Source: Ichthyophonus hoferi (lineage: Eukaryota; Opisthokonta; Ichthyosporea; Ichthyophonida; Ichthyophonidae). From it: a stretch of DNA of 14,719 nucleotides. The position numbers and the translations under genes were made by a program. The notes below the pieces were generated by a model. That model did no database searches and was not told the DNA's origin. It saw nothing but the letters and a program-made list of their open reading frames with translations. Location: NCBI GenBank assembly GCA_002751075.1, contig NAOQ01000005.1, forward strand, positions 429,607-444,325. Reading direction: 5' to 3'. This document shows positions 1 to 7,761 of this stretch, in pieces. Within the stretch, counting starts at the first letter, position 1; every line of letters begins with the position of its first letter.

Positions 1-18
1 GTAGTTAAAATTAACTAC
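1..18. repeat. Near-perfect palindrome at window start
   Basis: Arms GTAGTTAA (1-8) and TTAACTAC (11-18) are perfect inverted repeats around a 2-nt centre. The GTAGTT hexamer also occurs at the ends of the nearby short foldback repeats, so this may be part of the same element family. Confidence 0.45.
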
Positions 19-20
19 TA

Positions 21-144
21 CTTGGTTTGTGAGTGATAACAGAAAAGTAAGTTTTTTTTTTTTTTTTTTTTTTTTTTCAATACTTCTTCTTATAATTGGC
101 GGCTGCTATCCAAATATTGTTGAGATAATAACCGCGTAGTTCAC
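21..144 (-). repeat. Short foldback repeat, copy 1, with an internal poly(T) tract
   Basis: This is a diverged member of a family of about 105-125 bp with four copies in the window; the others are at 2735-2839, 4613-4714 and 5287-5406. Landmarks shared with copy 4 are GGTTTGTGA, then TACTTCTT, ATAATTGGC and GGC(G/C)GC. In this copy the hairpin arms seen in copy 3 are replaced by an uninterrupted run of 26 T at 52-77. It lies in the intron upstream of the first visible ABCC exon. Confidence 0.5.
52..77. repeat. Poly(T) tract, 26 nt
   Basis: An uninterrupted run of 26 T lies inside short repeat copy 1. Read on the minus strand it is a poly(A) run, which could be a retroposed tail or simple slippage. 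No target-site duplication could be fixed by eye. Confidence 0.8.
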
Positions 145-279
145 AAGAGCCATATTGTTTATTCTCTTAGGTAGTACAATATAGTACATTACTTCTTATG
201 GAATCATTACACTACATAATCACTCTATGTCTATCAAATCGTACTATATATCCTGATATAGTAAATATTACCTTTACAG

Positions 280-3200
280 TAGCTTGCCGATTGGCAGATC
301 TAACAGCAGGCAGTGTTTCAATTGATGGTTTAGATGTAGCTAGGGTACCTTTACAGATACTGAGGTAAGATATGACTGGGTTTACACTATGTAGAGAATA
401 TTTCTTGATATTATGTTTTATTCTATTCCATCCTACTGTTTAATTTTACTATATTTAATTATATTATCTTACATCAAACTGTATTTTATATAGGCATATG
501 CAAAAATAGACAAAACTAACATAACTTAGAAATGAATAGTAGGGAGATATATATATATATAATAGGGGAGAAAGGTAGAGAGATATGTATATGTATACAA
601 TACAATAAAGGATAAATGGAGATAAAGAAGAAGAGAGAGACATACTAGGGAAGAGAGACAGAGAGAGATAATAGTAAAAACAATGATGGTTTTATAGCCA
701 TTAGTTGACTCCTGTTTGTAATATAGTATGTGGATGTGATATGGTATGATGATATGTATGCAGATGTTTTTGTTGTCCTATCTTTACATTTGCATGAAGG
801 GTGTATATTTACAAGTGAGGTTTTACATTACTATATATACATGGGTATGTGTGTGCATATGTGTGTGTGCAAATGTAGGTTTCATGTTCAATACTGTTGT
901 GTATTCTATTTGTTTAAGATGTGCTGGCATTTTGAAAACCTGAAGCTGGATATTGGTTGGTTTGTATTTCCTACTGTCCTACTTTCACTGGTTCTATAAA
1001 CCAATCAACTACTCCTCGCCTAGCGTAGTATTATATTTGTTATCACACAAAATACCACTAATGTTCCATTCTAACTGGGTCTAGGTCACGGCTTTCGATA
1101 ATAACACAGTCTCCTATCCTATTTGCTGGAACACTACGGTCCAATCTAGATCCCTGGGGAACCAATGAGGATTCGGATATATGGGTCTCCTTAGATAGGT
1201 ATATGGGGACAATTTTCACTCCCACACTTATTCTTTAATATGGTCTATGGTTTTTAAACTATTTTATTTACTATTATTTTACCAGATCTATATTATCACA
1301 GGGAATTTTCAGTCCTGTTATATACATATATTTAAAATTTACACGACCAATCACCACTCCTGCTTATGTATCTATGACTAGATTATGTTATTCCACTATT
1401 CTCTTCCTCTCTTTTTCTACCAACTGGACACCCTTTATTAATCTTACCACCGAGCTATGGATCTATTTATACAGATTTCTCCTCCACTTTTCCACACCGT
1501 AAAGTTAGGTACTAGGCAATATCATTACATTACCATCACTGCCACACCTCTATATATATATATATATATACTGAGCACTGATATATGGTACTATCCAATC
1601 AGTTGTCATATGGGAAATATTGTGCGCGAAAGTGGTCTGGGCCTATCAATGGTAGTTAATGAGAGAGGGGCAAACTTTTCCAATGGGCAACGTCAGTTGT
1701 TGTGTCTCGCGTGCGCCCTTCTGAACCGTTCAAAGGTATAAAAATAGGAGAGAGGACAAATAGAGAGAAAAAAAGAATAGCCAGTAAAGGTCATTAGCTA
1801 TTTCGTGATGATTAGCCAATGATAATCACCATTTACTTAGATTCCAAGCATATCCCTGATTAAAATATAAAGGTGGTTAAAAATAAACAGAGAATATAGA
1901 ATGTAAAAATAAAATGAACCAATAAAAATGGACAAAATACTGTATGAAAAGTTATTCAAATTATTTTAAAATATGCGTGGAGCCCGGGGTTATATAGGAC
2001 TGAATTATTATAAAGGTAGTGGTTATAGTAAATAGAGTAATAGTTATCTGATTAGGAAAAAAAGAAAAAAATCTACATATAGTTCTAGTGTCTATATATA
2101 TGTATGTGTGTATTGTGTATGTGTGTACGTATATGTATGTGTATATGTATATGTGTATATGTATCTATATGTATGTGTATATGTATATGTGTATATGTAT
2201 CTATATGTGTGTGTATATGTATATGTATGTGTGTATTGTGTATGTATATGTGTATTGTGTATGCGTGTATGTATATGTACGTGTGTATGTATGTATGTGT
2301 GCAAGTATATATTAAATTGAAGGTGTAGTTTATATACTTTTAACCATGTTTGGGAGGTGGTTATAATATAAATTTAATAGTTATTGGCTACATTATTTTA
2401 TTAAAATAAATTTATTTTTATTTGGAATAAATGGTTTTATAACTCCTTATCAGGCAAATATCAGGCTTCAAGCCGACTCGTGAACCTTTATCTGGTATTT
2501 TTATTTTTATTTTTATTTTTATATTTAAATCTATCCGGTTTTTAAGACCGTTCGCGTACAAAAACCAATCATTTAAGTGTGGTTTACAAGATACTTTACG
2601 CCAATCAATATTATTCTTTATGCGCAGGATCAAAATACTTATTATCGTATTGGGATCTTACTTGTTTGCACCTCATGCATTAATACTATTAGCCCAATAT
2701 CATATGTTTTAGTGCATCATCCAATAATGATGCAGTTGTAGTTATAATATTGTCTATTATGGTTGATACTTGTCATTGCGAGCAGAGAATTAAATAAAGG
2801 CTAAGAATTTTTGTTTAGTGCAACTACGCAAAAACAAGGCAATAATCTTGTCAGTGAAATACCTCTTTTATGCTTTATAATCTGACATACTATATATATA
2901 TATAATTTGATAACATGATCATTAATTAAATAATTCAACAAAAGGTGTAGATTGGAACTCTAAGGTAAAGTTAGTGGTAATGTATGACAAAGTATTTTAA
3001 TTTACCAATCATTGCCCACCTAGATGTTATGGGTGGATGAGGCGACAGCAAGCGTAGATTCAATCACAGACCAGATAGTACAACACGTCATCAGAAGATG
3101 TTTTATTGGTGCAACCATTATTACTATAGCCCACAGGTATTGGCTGATTAACTCTGGTTTCTATGATTTTTTGCCGTCTTTTATTTACTTTATTTTTTGA

Positions 3201-4078
3201 TTTGTTTCCATATATGGCTTGCACCCAGTTACCGCTTCTTTTCTCTATGTTTCTATTTGTCCCTTCTTACAGGGCATCTAAACAGTCTTCGGGATACCTA
3301 GCCACTTATTATTCTCAACTGAGATAGAGCCCTTTTGTGTGGTTGTATGGGGATATAGCGCTATGTTGATGAATACGACTTTCAAAATCAGGCTTATCCC
3401 AAAACTAATAAACAATATAAAACCAAGATAAAAGATAGCATGATTGTGTACAGGTATAAGGTAATGAGGTGATGTTTGAGGTAGATAATATGTTTAATTA
3501 TCTATAATGTTCCTTCTTTCATTCATTGCTTATACTTTTTTTCTCTCTGTACTACCTGTTTTATCCTCTAACTATGATTGGTTATCTTTATTTTATTTTC
3601 TGTATTTTTCCAATTATTTACATTGATTTTTCCTTGATTCTTATTAGTTTTAACTCAAGGTGTCCCTTATTGATTGGGGTAATATAAGCTGTCAGACATC
3701 ATTCCATATCAATTATAATGCTATAGTGCCCTTAAATTATCTAATCCCTCTTCCGATCGTTTTATCTCTTCTACAATTTCTATCTATTCTCTCTCTATTG
3801 CTTTATTCCAAAAGCATATCTTCCTTTTTATATTTTAAACCACTATGTTCTCTCTATCCCTGTATGTTTTATACGTCACCTCTTTTTTTATCTGCACTAC
3901 ATCTCTCTTTACTCCTTGATTTTCATTGATTTAACTCTCCTGCAGAGTGGAAACCATTCTTGATAGTGACATTATATTGGTCCTGTCTCATGGGAGGCTC
4001 TTAGAGATTGGCTCCCCTCAACAACTCTTAACCAATTCATCCTCCTACTTTACATCAGTGGTGAATTCACAGTGCTGA
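280..4078 (+). CDS. ABCC/MRP-type ABC transporter, last five exons (second nucleotide-binding domain), 5'-partial
   Basis: Five exons are visible: 280-364, 1085-1198, 1603-1735, 3024-3136 and 3946-4078 (TGA stop). All introns are GT-AG, and split codons rejoin cleanly at every junction (AG+G, AG+T, phase 0, AG+A), giving about 191 residues. In order they encode the [19 protein letters not shown] segment, the Q-loop stretch [21 protein letters not shown], the signature [16 protein letters not shown], Walker B plus D-loop [12 protein letters not shown], the H-loop ITIAHR, and the C-terminal tail [20 protein letters not shown]. This order and wording is that of NBD2 in ABCC exporters, which use ATP to move organic anions and conjugates across membranes; the substrate here is unknown. 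Walker A, the membrane segments and NBD1 must lie upstream of the window. Oddities are Asn in the signature (FSNGQ where LSVGQ or LSGGQ is usual), Cys replacing the Arg of the usual LARALL, and Trp in Walker B. The catalytic Glu and His are present. The family call is firm; the ortholog is not. Confidence 0.93.
365..1084 (+). other. ABCC intron (720 bp) with purine-rich tract
   Basis: The intron runs from GTAAGA to CTAG. It contains (AT)7 at 547-560 and a strongly purine-rich stretch at about 541-675 made of GAGAGA, GGAGA and AAGAAG runs. An open frame at 730-999 has tandem Tyr/Cys/Met-rich low-complexity sequence from TATG/TGTG repeats and is not a credible gene. Confidence 0.7.
547..560. 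repeat. (AT)7 microsatellite
   Basis: Seven AT units lie in the first visible ABCC intron, within a purine-rich context. Confidence 0.8.
1551..1570. repeat. (TA)10 microsatellite
   Basis: Ten TA units lie 33 bp upstream of the exon that starts at 1603, inside the 404-bp ABCC intron 1199-1602. Confidence 0.85.
2092..2312. repeat. Long alternating purine-pyrimidine tract (TATATG/TGTG-type)
   Basis: About 220 bp consists almost entirely of interwoven TATATG, TATG and TGTG units. It has a higher-order repeat: a block ending in GTATCTATATG recurs about 36 bp apart near 2160 and 2200. The tract alternates purine and pyrimidine nearly throughout, which is the composition that favours Z-DNA and replication slippage. 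It opens long frames on both strands (Tyr/Met/Cys/Val on +, His/Thr/Tyr on -) that are artefacts of the repeat. Confidence 0.9.
2497..2521. repeat. (ATTTTT)4 tandem repeat
   Basis: Four tandem six-base units lie in an ABCC intron. On the minus strand they translate to an Ile-Lys run inside a spurious open frame. Confidence 0.8.
2713..2734. repeat. Perfect 8-bp hairpin beside foldback repeat copy 2
   Basis: Arms TGCATCAT (2713-2720) and ATGATGCA (2727-2734) surround the loop CCAATA. It abuts the start of the short foldback repeat. Confidence 0.6.
2735..2839 (+). repeat. Short foldback repeat, copy 2
   Basis: It starts GTTGTAGTTATAAT, continues through CTATTATGGTTGA, GCAGAGAATTAAATAAAGGCTAAG, and ends near CAACTACGCAAAAACAAGG. 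It aligns with copy 3 at 4613-4714, and in reverse complement with copies 1 and 4. It sits in the 1,288-bp ABCC intron beside a perfect hairpin (2713-2734). Terminal GTAGTT hexamers on both ends (direct at left, as AACTAC at right) suggest a miniature inverted-repeat element, but the termini are imperfect. Confidence 0.55.
2891..2904. repeat. (TA)7 microsatellite
   Basis: Seven TA units lie just downstream of foldback repeat copy 2. Confidence 0.8.
3137..3945 (+). other. ABCC intron (809 bp), pyrimidine-rich 3' half
   Basis: The intron runs from GTATTG to CTCCTGCAG. From about 3500 to 3940 the + strand is strongly T/C-rich, ending in a good branch-like TTTAAC and polypyrimidine acceptor. The open frame at 3660-3929 (Leu/Ser/Tyr/Phe-rich) is what such a tract translates to and is not taken as a gene. 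Confidence 0.65.
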
Positions 4079-4612
4079 TTGGTGTTTAATAACAGGAAAG
4101 TTGTTATATGACATGGATAAAAAAATAATTGCAATGATTAAAAAGTGCTTTATTTCATAAAGTTGTTTGGAATGAAATGTGATATTCTAATGGTCAATTT
4201 CAGTTGTTGAATTCCTAAAATTAGGATACATTTTTAACTATAACTTTAATCTTATGACTTGCTTTATTTAATTATTCTAGCTGCCCTTTCTTAAATAGTT
4301 TTCCTTTAGTTATATTCTTGTTTCTGACTTTAATGCTCCAATTAGTGATCATTAACATTTTCCCCAACCTGTATATGGTTATGTATTGGTTTAACCCAAA
4401 GCTGAGAATTTGAGCTAATCCAGATAAGATACTAGATTTTAGGTCACCACTAATTCTTACCATGGCTTTTTATCTTTGGATGTGTGATGTGAAGGTGATA
4501 AATTTCAGCCGATTACTATCATTAAACTTATCTTGATAATTTTATAGCTTAATAGAATAGTAGGAATAACTTTACCATTGTAACATTAGTCTATGCAGTT
4601 TTTTGTCATTAT

Positions 4613-4714
4613 GTTGTAGTTATAATCCCACCTATTATGGATGGCGACTGCAACTACAAGCAGTAAATGAAATAAAGGCCAAGACCTTTATTCACTGAAC
4701 TGTAGAAAACCAAG
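4613..4714 (+). repeat. Short foldback repeat, copy 3 (best preserved structure)
   Basis: Two nested hairpins are visible. TTGTAGTT (4614-4621) pairs perfectly with AACTACAA (4652-4659), and AATAAAGG (4671-4678) pairs perfectly with CCTTTATT (4685-4692) around the loop CCAAGA. The copy shares GTAGTTATAAT, CTATTATGG, GCAG..AA and AATAAAGGC with copy 2, and in reverse complement GCAGTAAATG, GGCG(G/A)C and TTTATTCA with copy 4. This fits a non-autonomous foldback or MITE-like element; no protein is encoded. Confidence 0.6.
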
Positions 4715-5286
4715 AAGGGAAGAAGAGGGACCCGTCTCTAGAGAACTATTTTATATTTTCTAAATATAGCATATTATATATAGATTACTTGGTGATTTAA
4801 TAATTAATTAACTAATTAAGCAAATGCTATTAATAGCCTAGTATCAAATAAATATTTAATTTATACTACCACTGTTGTCTCACACAGGTTATTTGCGTAG
4901 ATAGCTAGGTTCAACAGCAACTACATATTCTAACTTTCAAGATTAGTGTCCTCTTTATTTGATAAAAGGAGAGAGGTGTATGTTCATTTGGGAGACATGG
5001 TTGATACAAATATATACAAATTTTATACTTGCAATTACCTAACTGTTGTGTTTTGCTTTGCTGTGATCTATTTACACAGAGCACCACTGCCATCTTCTTA
5101 TGAGCTTTTGATACACAGAAATTTGCCTCTTACTAAGCAGTATCATTGTTGGTACTGTCAAATATAGCTACATATATAACATAGGCAATGTGACTCTAGT
5201 TTTATTTACCTAATGAATCAATGCTGGATTGTAAGTTTTCTACATAAAAATGCTTTATTTGATAAGTATAGAGGTTCTGTCTGAGA

Positions 5287-5406
5287 CAGGTTTGTGATTC
5301 TTGATTTGTAGTGATACTGAATAAAAGCTATACAATTTTATTCTGCATTTACTTCTTGCAATAATTGGCCGCCACCCTGAGCATGGAACAGATAATCCCT
5401 ACACAG
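5287..5406 (-). repeat. Short foldback repeat, copy 4
   Basis: The reverse complement reads TGTGTAGGGATTATC, then GGTGGCGGCCAATTATTGCA, AGAAGTAAATGCAG, AATAAAA and CTTTTATTCAGT. It aligns along its length with copy 3. Its + strand start, GGTTTGTGA, matches copy 1 at 24-32. Confidence 0.55.
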
Positions 5407-5610
5407 TTTGAAATTGACTGGTATGGCTATGTAGTTTCTACAAAGCAAATACTATATATGTCAAATTGCAAAAACTATCAAGTCTATAGTGAACGAAAAA
5501 TACAGTGGCTGATATTGATATTAATATCCATGTGATAGAAAAATAACTGGGAACTACGTTTGAACCTATGTTTAGTTCCTCGTTATTTTTTATAAAATTT
5601 CTAAACTTTT

Positions 5611-5625
5611 ATTATTATTATTATT
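5611..5625. repeat. (ATT)5 microsatellite
   Basis: Five ATT units lie in the intergenic region. Confidence 0.75.
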
Positions 5626-7390
5626 TTGTTATCTGATATTCAATTATCTTGGTCTAATATTTTAACTTGCGCCGAGTAGTTCTCGCTTCTAGTTTATATT
5701 AATTATTTTACAATGATAAGGATCTTTAAACTATGCAATGTTGATATATATTTTTGCAATTAGATTGGAGAATCCCTTATTTTTGTCAACTTGGTTGAAT
5801 TTTTCTTTGGTGAATCAATTCAAGCTTCGTTTTTGTTTATGGACTCTACAAACAATGCTACTTTAATTATTGCTTATTGTTGTTAGTATTTAAGATATTT
5901 GACTTTTATTAAAAATTTGACGAGTAAGGTTTGATATGTATATCATTGGGTATCTGTAGCTTATTTAATGGTTTTTAAAGTTTATAATTGAATCTTTTGC
6001 TTTTGCGGTATTATTTTATCAATGTTTACCTTACCCATGTTGGGAAATTATGCGAATTTATACTATAAGAAGGTTTCTAGAACAACACATGATCTTCAGT
6101 CAATTACTAGAAAAGTAACTAGGGGTCGTGGTCGTGCTCTTATTCAACGCGCCTAGGTGCTGAGACCTCAGAAAAATAGTATTTGATTGGGTCATACCAC
6201 TACAGCCATTATAACCGCTTAGTTGAAATGTTAAACGAGATATAGGGAGTGTACCTGTTTTTGTACTATAACTTCAAACATATCAAAGATTAAAAAACTA
6301 CAGAAAATGAAACTAGAAAAAATTAATACATTGACGAGTTGTCTTAGCAACCTCTTACCGCTAAAGCAAGGACCATCGGAAGAACAATTACCAACTTCTT
6401 ATTTAATTAATTAGTAAATATAACAAAATGCATAAATATGTTAACAATAATAAAGAATAATCTACCTAAACGTAGTGAAAAACTTGGGTTCTAAAAAAAA
6501 ACTAATCAAATTCATTACTGCTTTTTGATGTAGAGTACAGTTTCAATTGGATTAGCAAATGAGAACGCCAGCTTGACTTACTGTTATTCATTGTGTGGAA
6601 TAAAATCAGTATAGGATCGGATTCGCTTTCAAAACATGGATCCTATTTCAACATTTGGCAGCTTACGCTACTTATTATTTTTACACATTATTAACGGAAA
6701 GTCTCAGAATAATCTATAAAAAGAAAATCTTACATTAAAATAAATTAATATAAACAGATTTGTTTCGTAACAAGTCTGTGTAGTATTGAAATACAATTTT
6801 TTTTGTCTCTGTTAACGAGGTGTTCAAAACCAAGTACAGTTCGGCTCATTGGACGACATTAAAGAACGAAAAACATTTTAGATATTGGATATTTGGGTGG
6901 GAGGGGGGATATAATGAGAAGAGGAGGGGCTTCAAAATGGTTAAGTGGAATTGTTTAAAATGATGTTTAAAATGAATAAGCCAAAAAAACATGTCTAGAC
7001 GGTTTGGAATGGTCTCATTGACACACACTGTTTTAAGTCTTTCTTTATATTGGTGAGGTCTATTAAAGATTGCCTTAGGACTATAATTAACTAAGGGAGC
7101 GGAATGGAGGAAATCGTCATTATGGTCAGGTAAAATTCAAATTTCAACAACAATTCATAAGAATTTTATATTTGGAAAAGGAGTTACCTGTTAGTTAGCC
7201 TATCTAACACAAAATATCTCTGTAATAAAGGTTTTAAAAAAAAACTTCGTAATGAAATTTTTAGCAAAAATATTTTTTTGGGAACGATGTATGATGCAAC
7301 CGATATAATACCCTTTGTGGTTTAACTTGAAGAACCTCTACAAGAGTTGTAGCTTACCTTTCTTTGGAGCCTATGTGGCTTTCATTCCTT

Positions 7391-7410
7391 AAGTGCTGCC
7401 AAGTGCTGCA
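7391..7410. repeat. 10-bp tandem doublet
   Basis: AAGTGCTGCC is followed directly by AAGTGCTGCA, two units matching at 9 of 10 positions. It is about 280 bp upstream of the GH79 start codon; it may be a small duplication or a paired regulatory site. Confidence 0.4.
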
Positions 7411-7586
7411 TTTTCTGTAATTCCTTCACGTCTCCGTGGCTCTTCCCTGAACAGATATGCTTTGATAACAAATAGATCAGCCTATCCTAGTCTGTCTTGG
7501 ACTATAATCTATTATTATTGGTTGTCTATGTATAACTTTGCTAAGTCGCCTGCATCATTCTATTGGCTAACAGACTTTGCAAACTA

Positions 7587-7601
7587 ATATATATATATAT
7601 A
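7587..7601 (+). promoter_or_regulatory. Possible TATA-rich promoter of the GH79 gene
   Basis: (AT)7 followed by AGAG lies about 87 bp upstream of the ATG at 7687. It is compatible with a TATA element, but (AT)n runs are common in this window, so this is only positional evidence. Confidence 0.25.
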
Positions 7602-7686
7602 GAGTAACTTGCATATTTAATAACATTTTTAATAATAAGCACCATAAGTTCGTTTTTGTGTATAGTTGAGTTGTCACCTTGTAAAC

Positions 7687-7761
7687 ATGGGTCAACTGTC
7701 ACAATGGGTGGCTTGGCTTTGCGCGGCACAAGTTCTAGCATTTACTGGAGGTGAAGGTTTG
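7687..7761 (+). other. Signal peptide exon of the GH79 gene
   Basis: The 25-codon first exon starts MGQLSQWVAWLCAAQVLA, a short polar start followed by a hydrophobic core, with cleavage plausible after VLA or GGEG. The donor TTG|GTAGGT was chosen because only a phase-0 junction fits the open frame ahead of exon 2. A GTTTGG donor 6 bp earlier would break phase. Confidence 0.6.

Larger units (their letters stand above)
1736..3023 (+). other. ABCC intron (1,288 bp) rich in repeats
   Basis: This is the largest intron in the window, running from GTATAA to CTAG. It carries the long TATG/TGTG tract at 2092-2312, an (ATTTTT) tract at 2497-2521, a perfect hairpin at 2713-2734 (arms TGCATCAT and ATGATGCA, 6-nt loop), one copy of the short foldback repeat (2735-2839) and (TA)7 at 2891-2904. 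No coding segment is evident. Confidence 0.7.
4079..7686. other. Intergenic region, 3.6 kb, no convincing gene
   Basis: Between the ABCC stop and the GH79 start I see no recognisable protein or RNA gene. The region holds short foldback repeats at 4613-4714 and 5287-5406, an ATT microsatellite at 5611-5625, two short unexplained open stretches (5764-5883 and 6022-6156), a 10-bp tandem doublet (AAGTGCTGCC, AAGTGCTGCA) at 7391-7410, and (AT)7 at 7587-7600. Open frames near 4272-4463, 4946-5167, 6846-7028 and 7393-7587 lack recognisable motifs and sit in AT-rich sequence, so they are not called. Confidence 0.6.

Noticed and set aside
730-999. 89-codon frame in the first visible ABCC intron
   Set aside because: It lies wholly within an intron, has Cys/Met/Val repeats from TGTG sequence, and no domain.
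1457-1741. A 94-codon frame as a separate gene
   Set aside because: Only the part from 1603 on is coding, as an ABCC exon. The upstream part is intron containing a (TA)10 run.
2088-2328. Four overlapping open frames on both strands, 70-75 codons each
   Set aside because: They are products of the TATATG/TGTG repeat: no stop codon can arise in it, and the peptides are monotonous (Tyr/Met/Cys/Val or His/Thr/Tyr).
2455-2500. Minus-strand GGTTCACGAGTC as a tRNA T-arm
   Set aside because: No acceptor stem, anticodon arm or A box pairs with it.
2418-2633. Minus-strand frame of 71 codons
   Set aside because: It lies in an ABCC intron, includes a run of Ile-Lys from an ATTTTT repeat, and has no recognisable domain.
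5740-6010. Mitochondrial insert, because two TGA codons could read as Trp in one frame
   Set aside because: The same frame soon meets several TAA/TAG stops, and no known mitochondrial protein could be recognised.
7093-7130. Possible tiny first exon (ATGGAGGAAATC.. before a GTAAAA donor) for the GH79 gene
   Set aside because: The exon at 7687 already supplies an ATG with a signal peptide, and an extra N-terminal exon would bury it.
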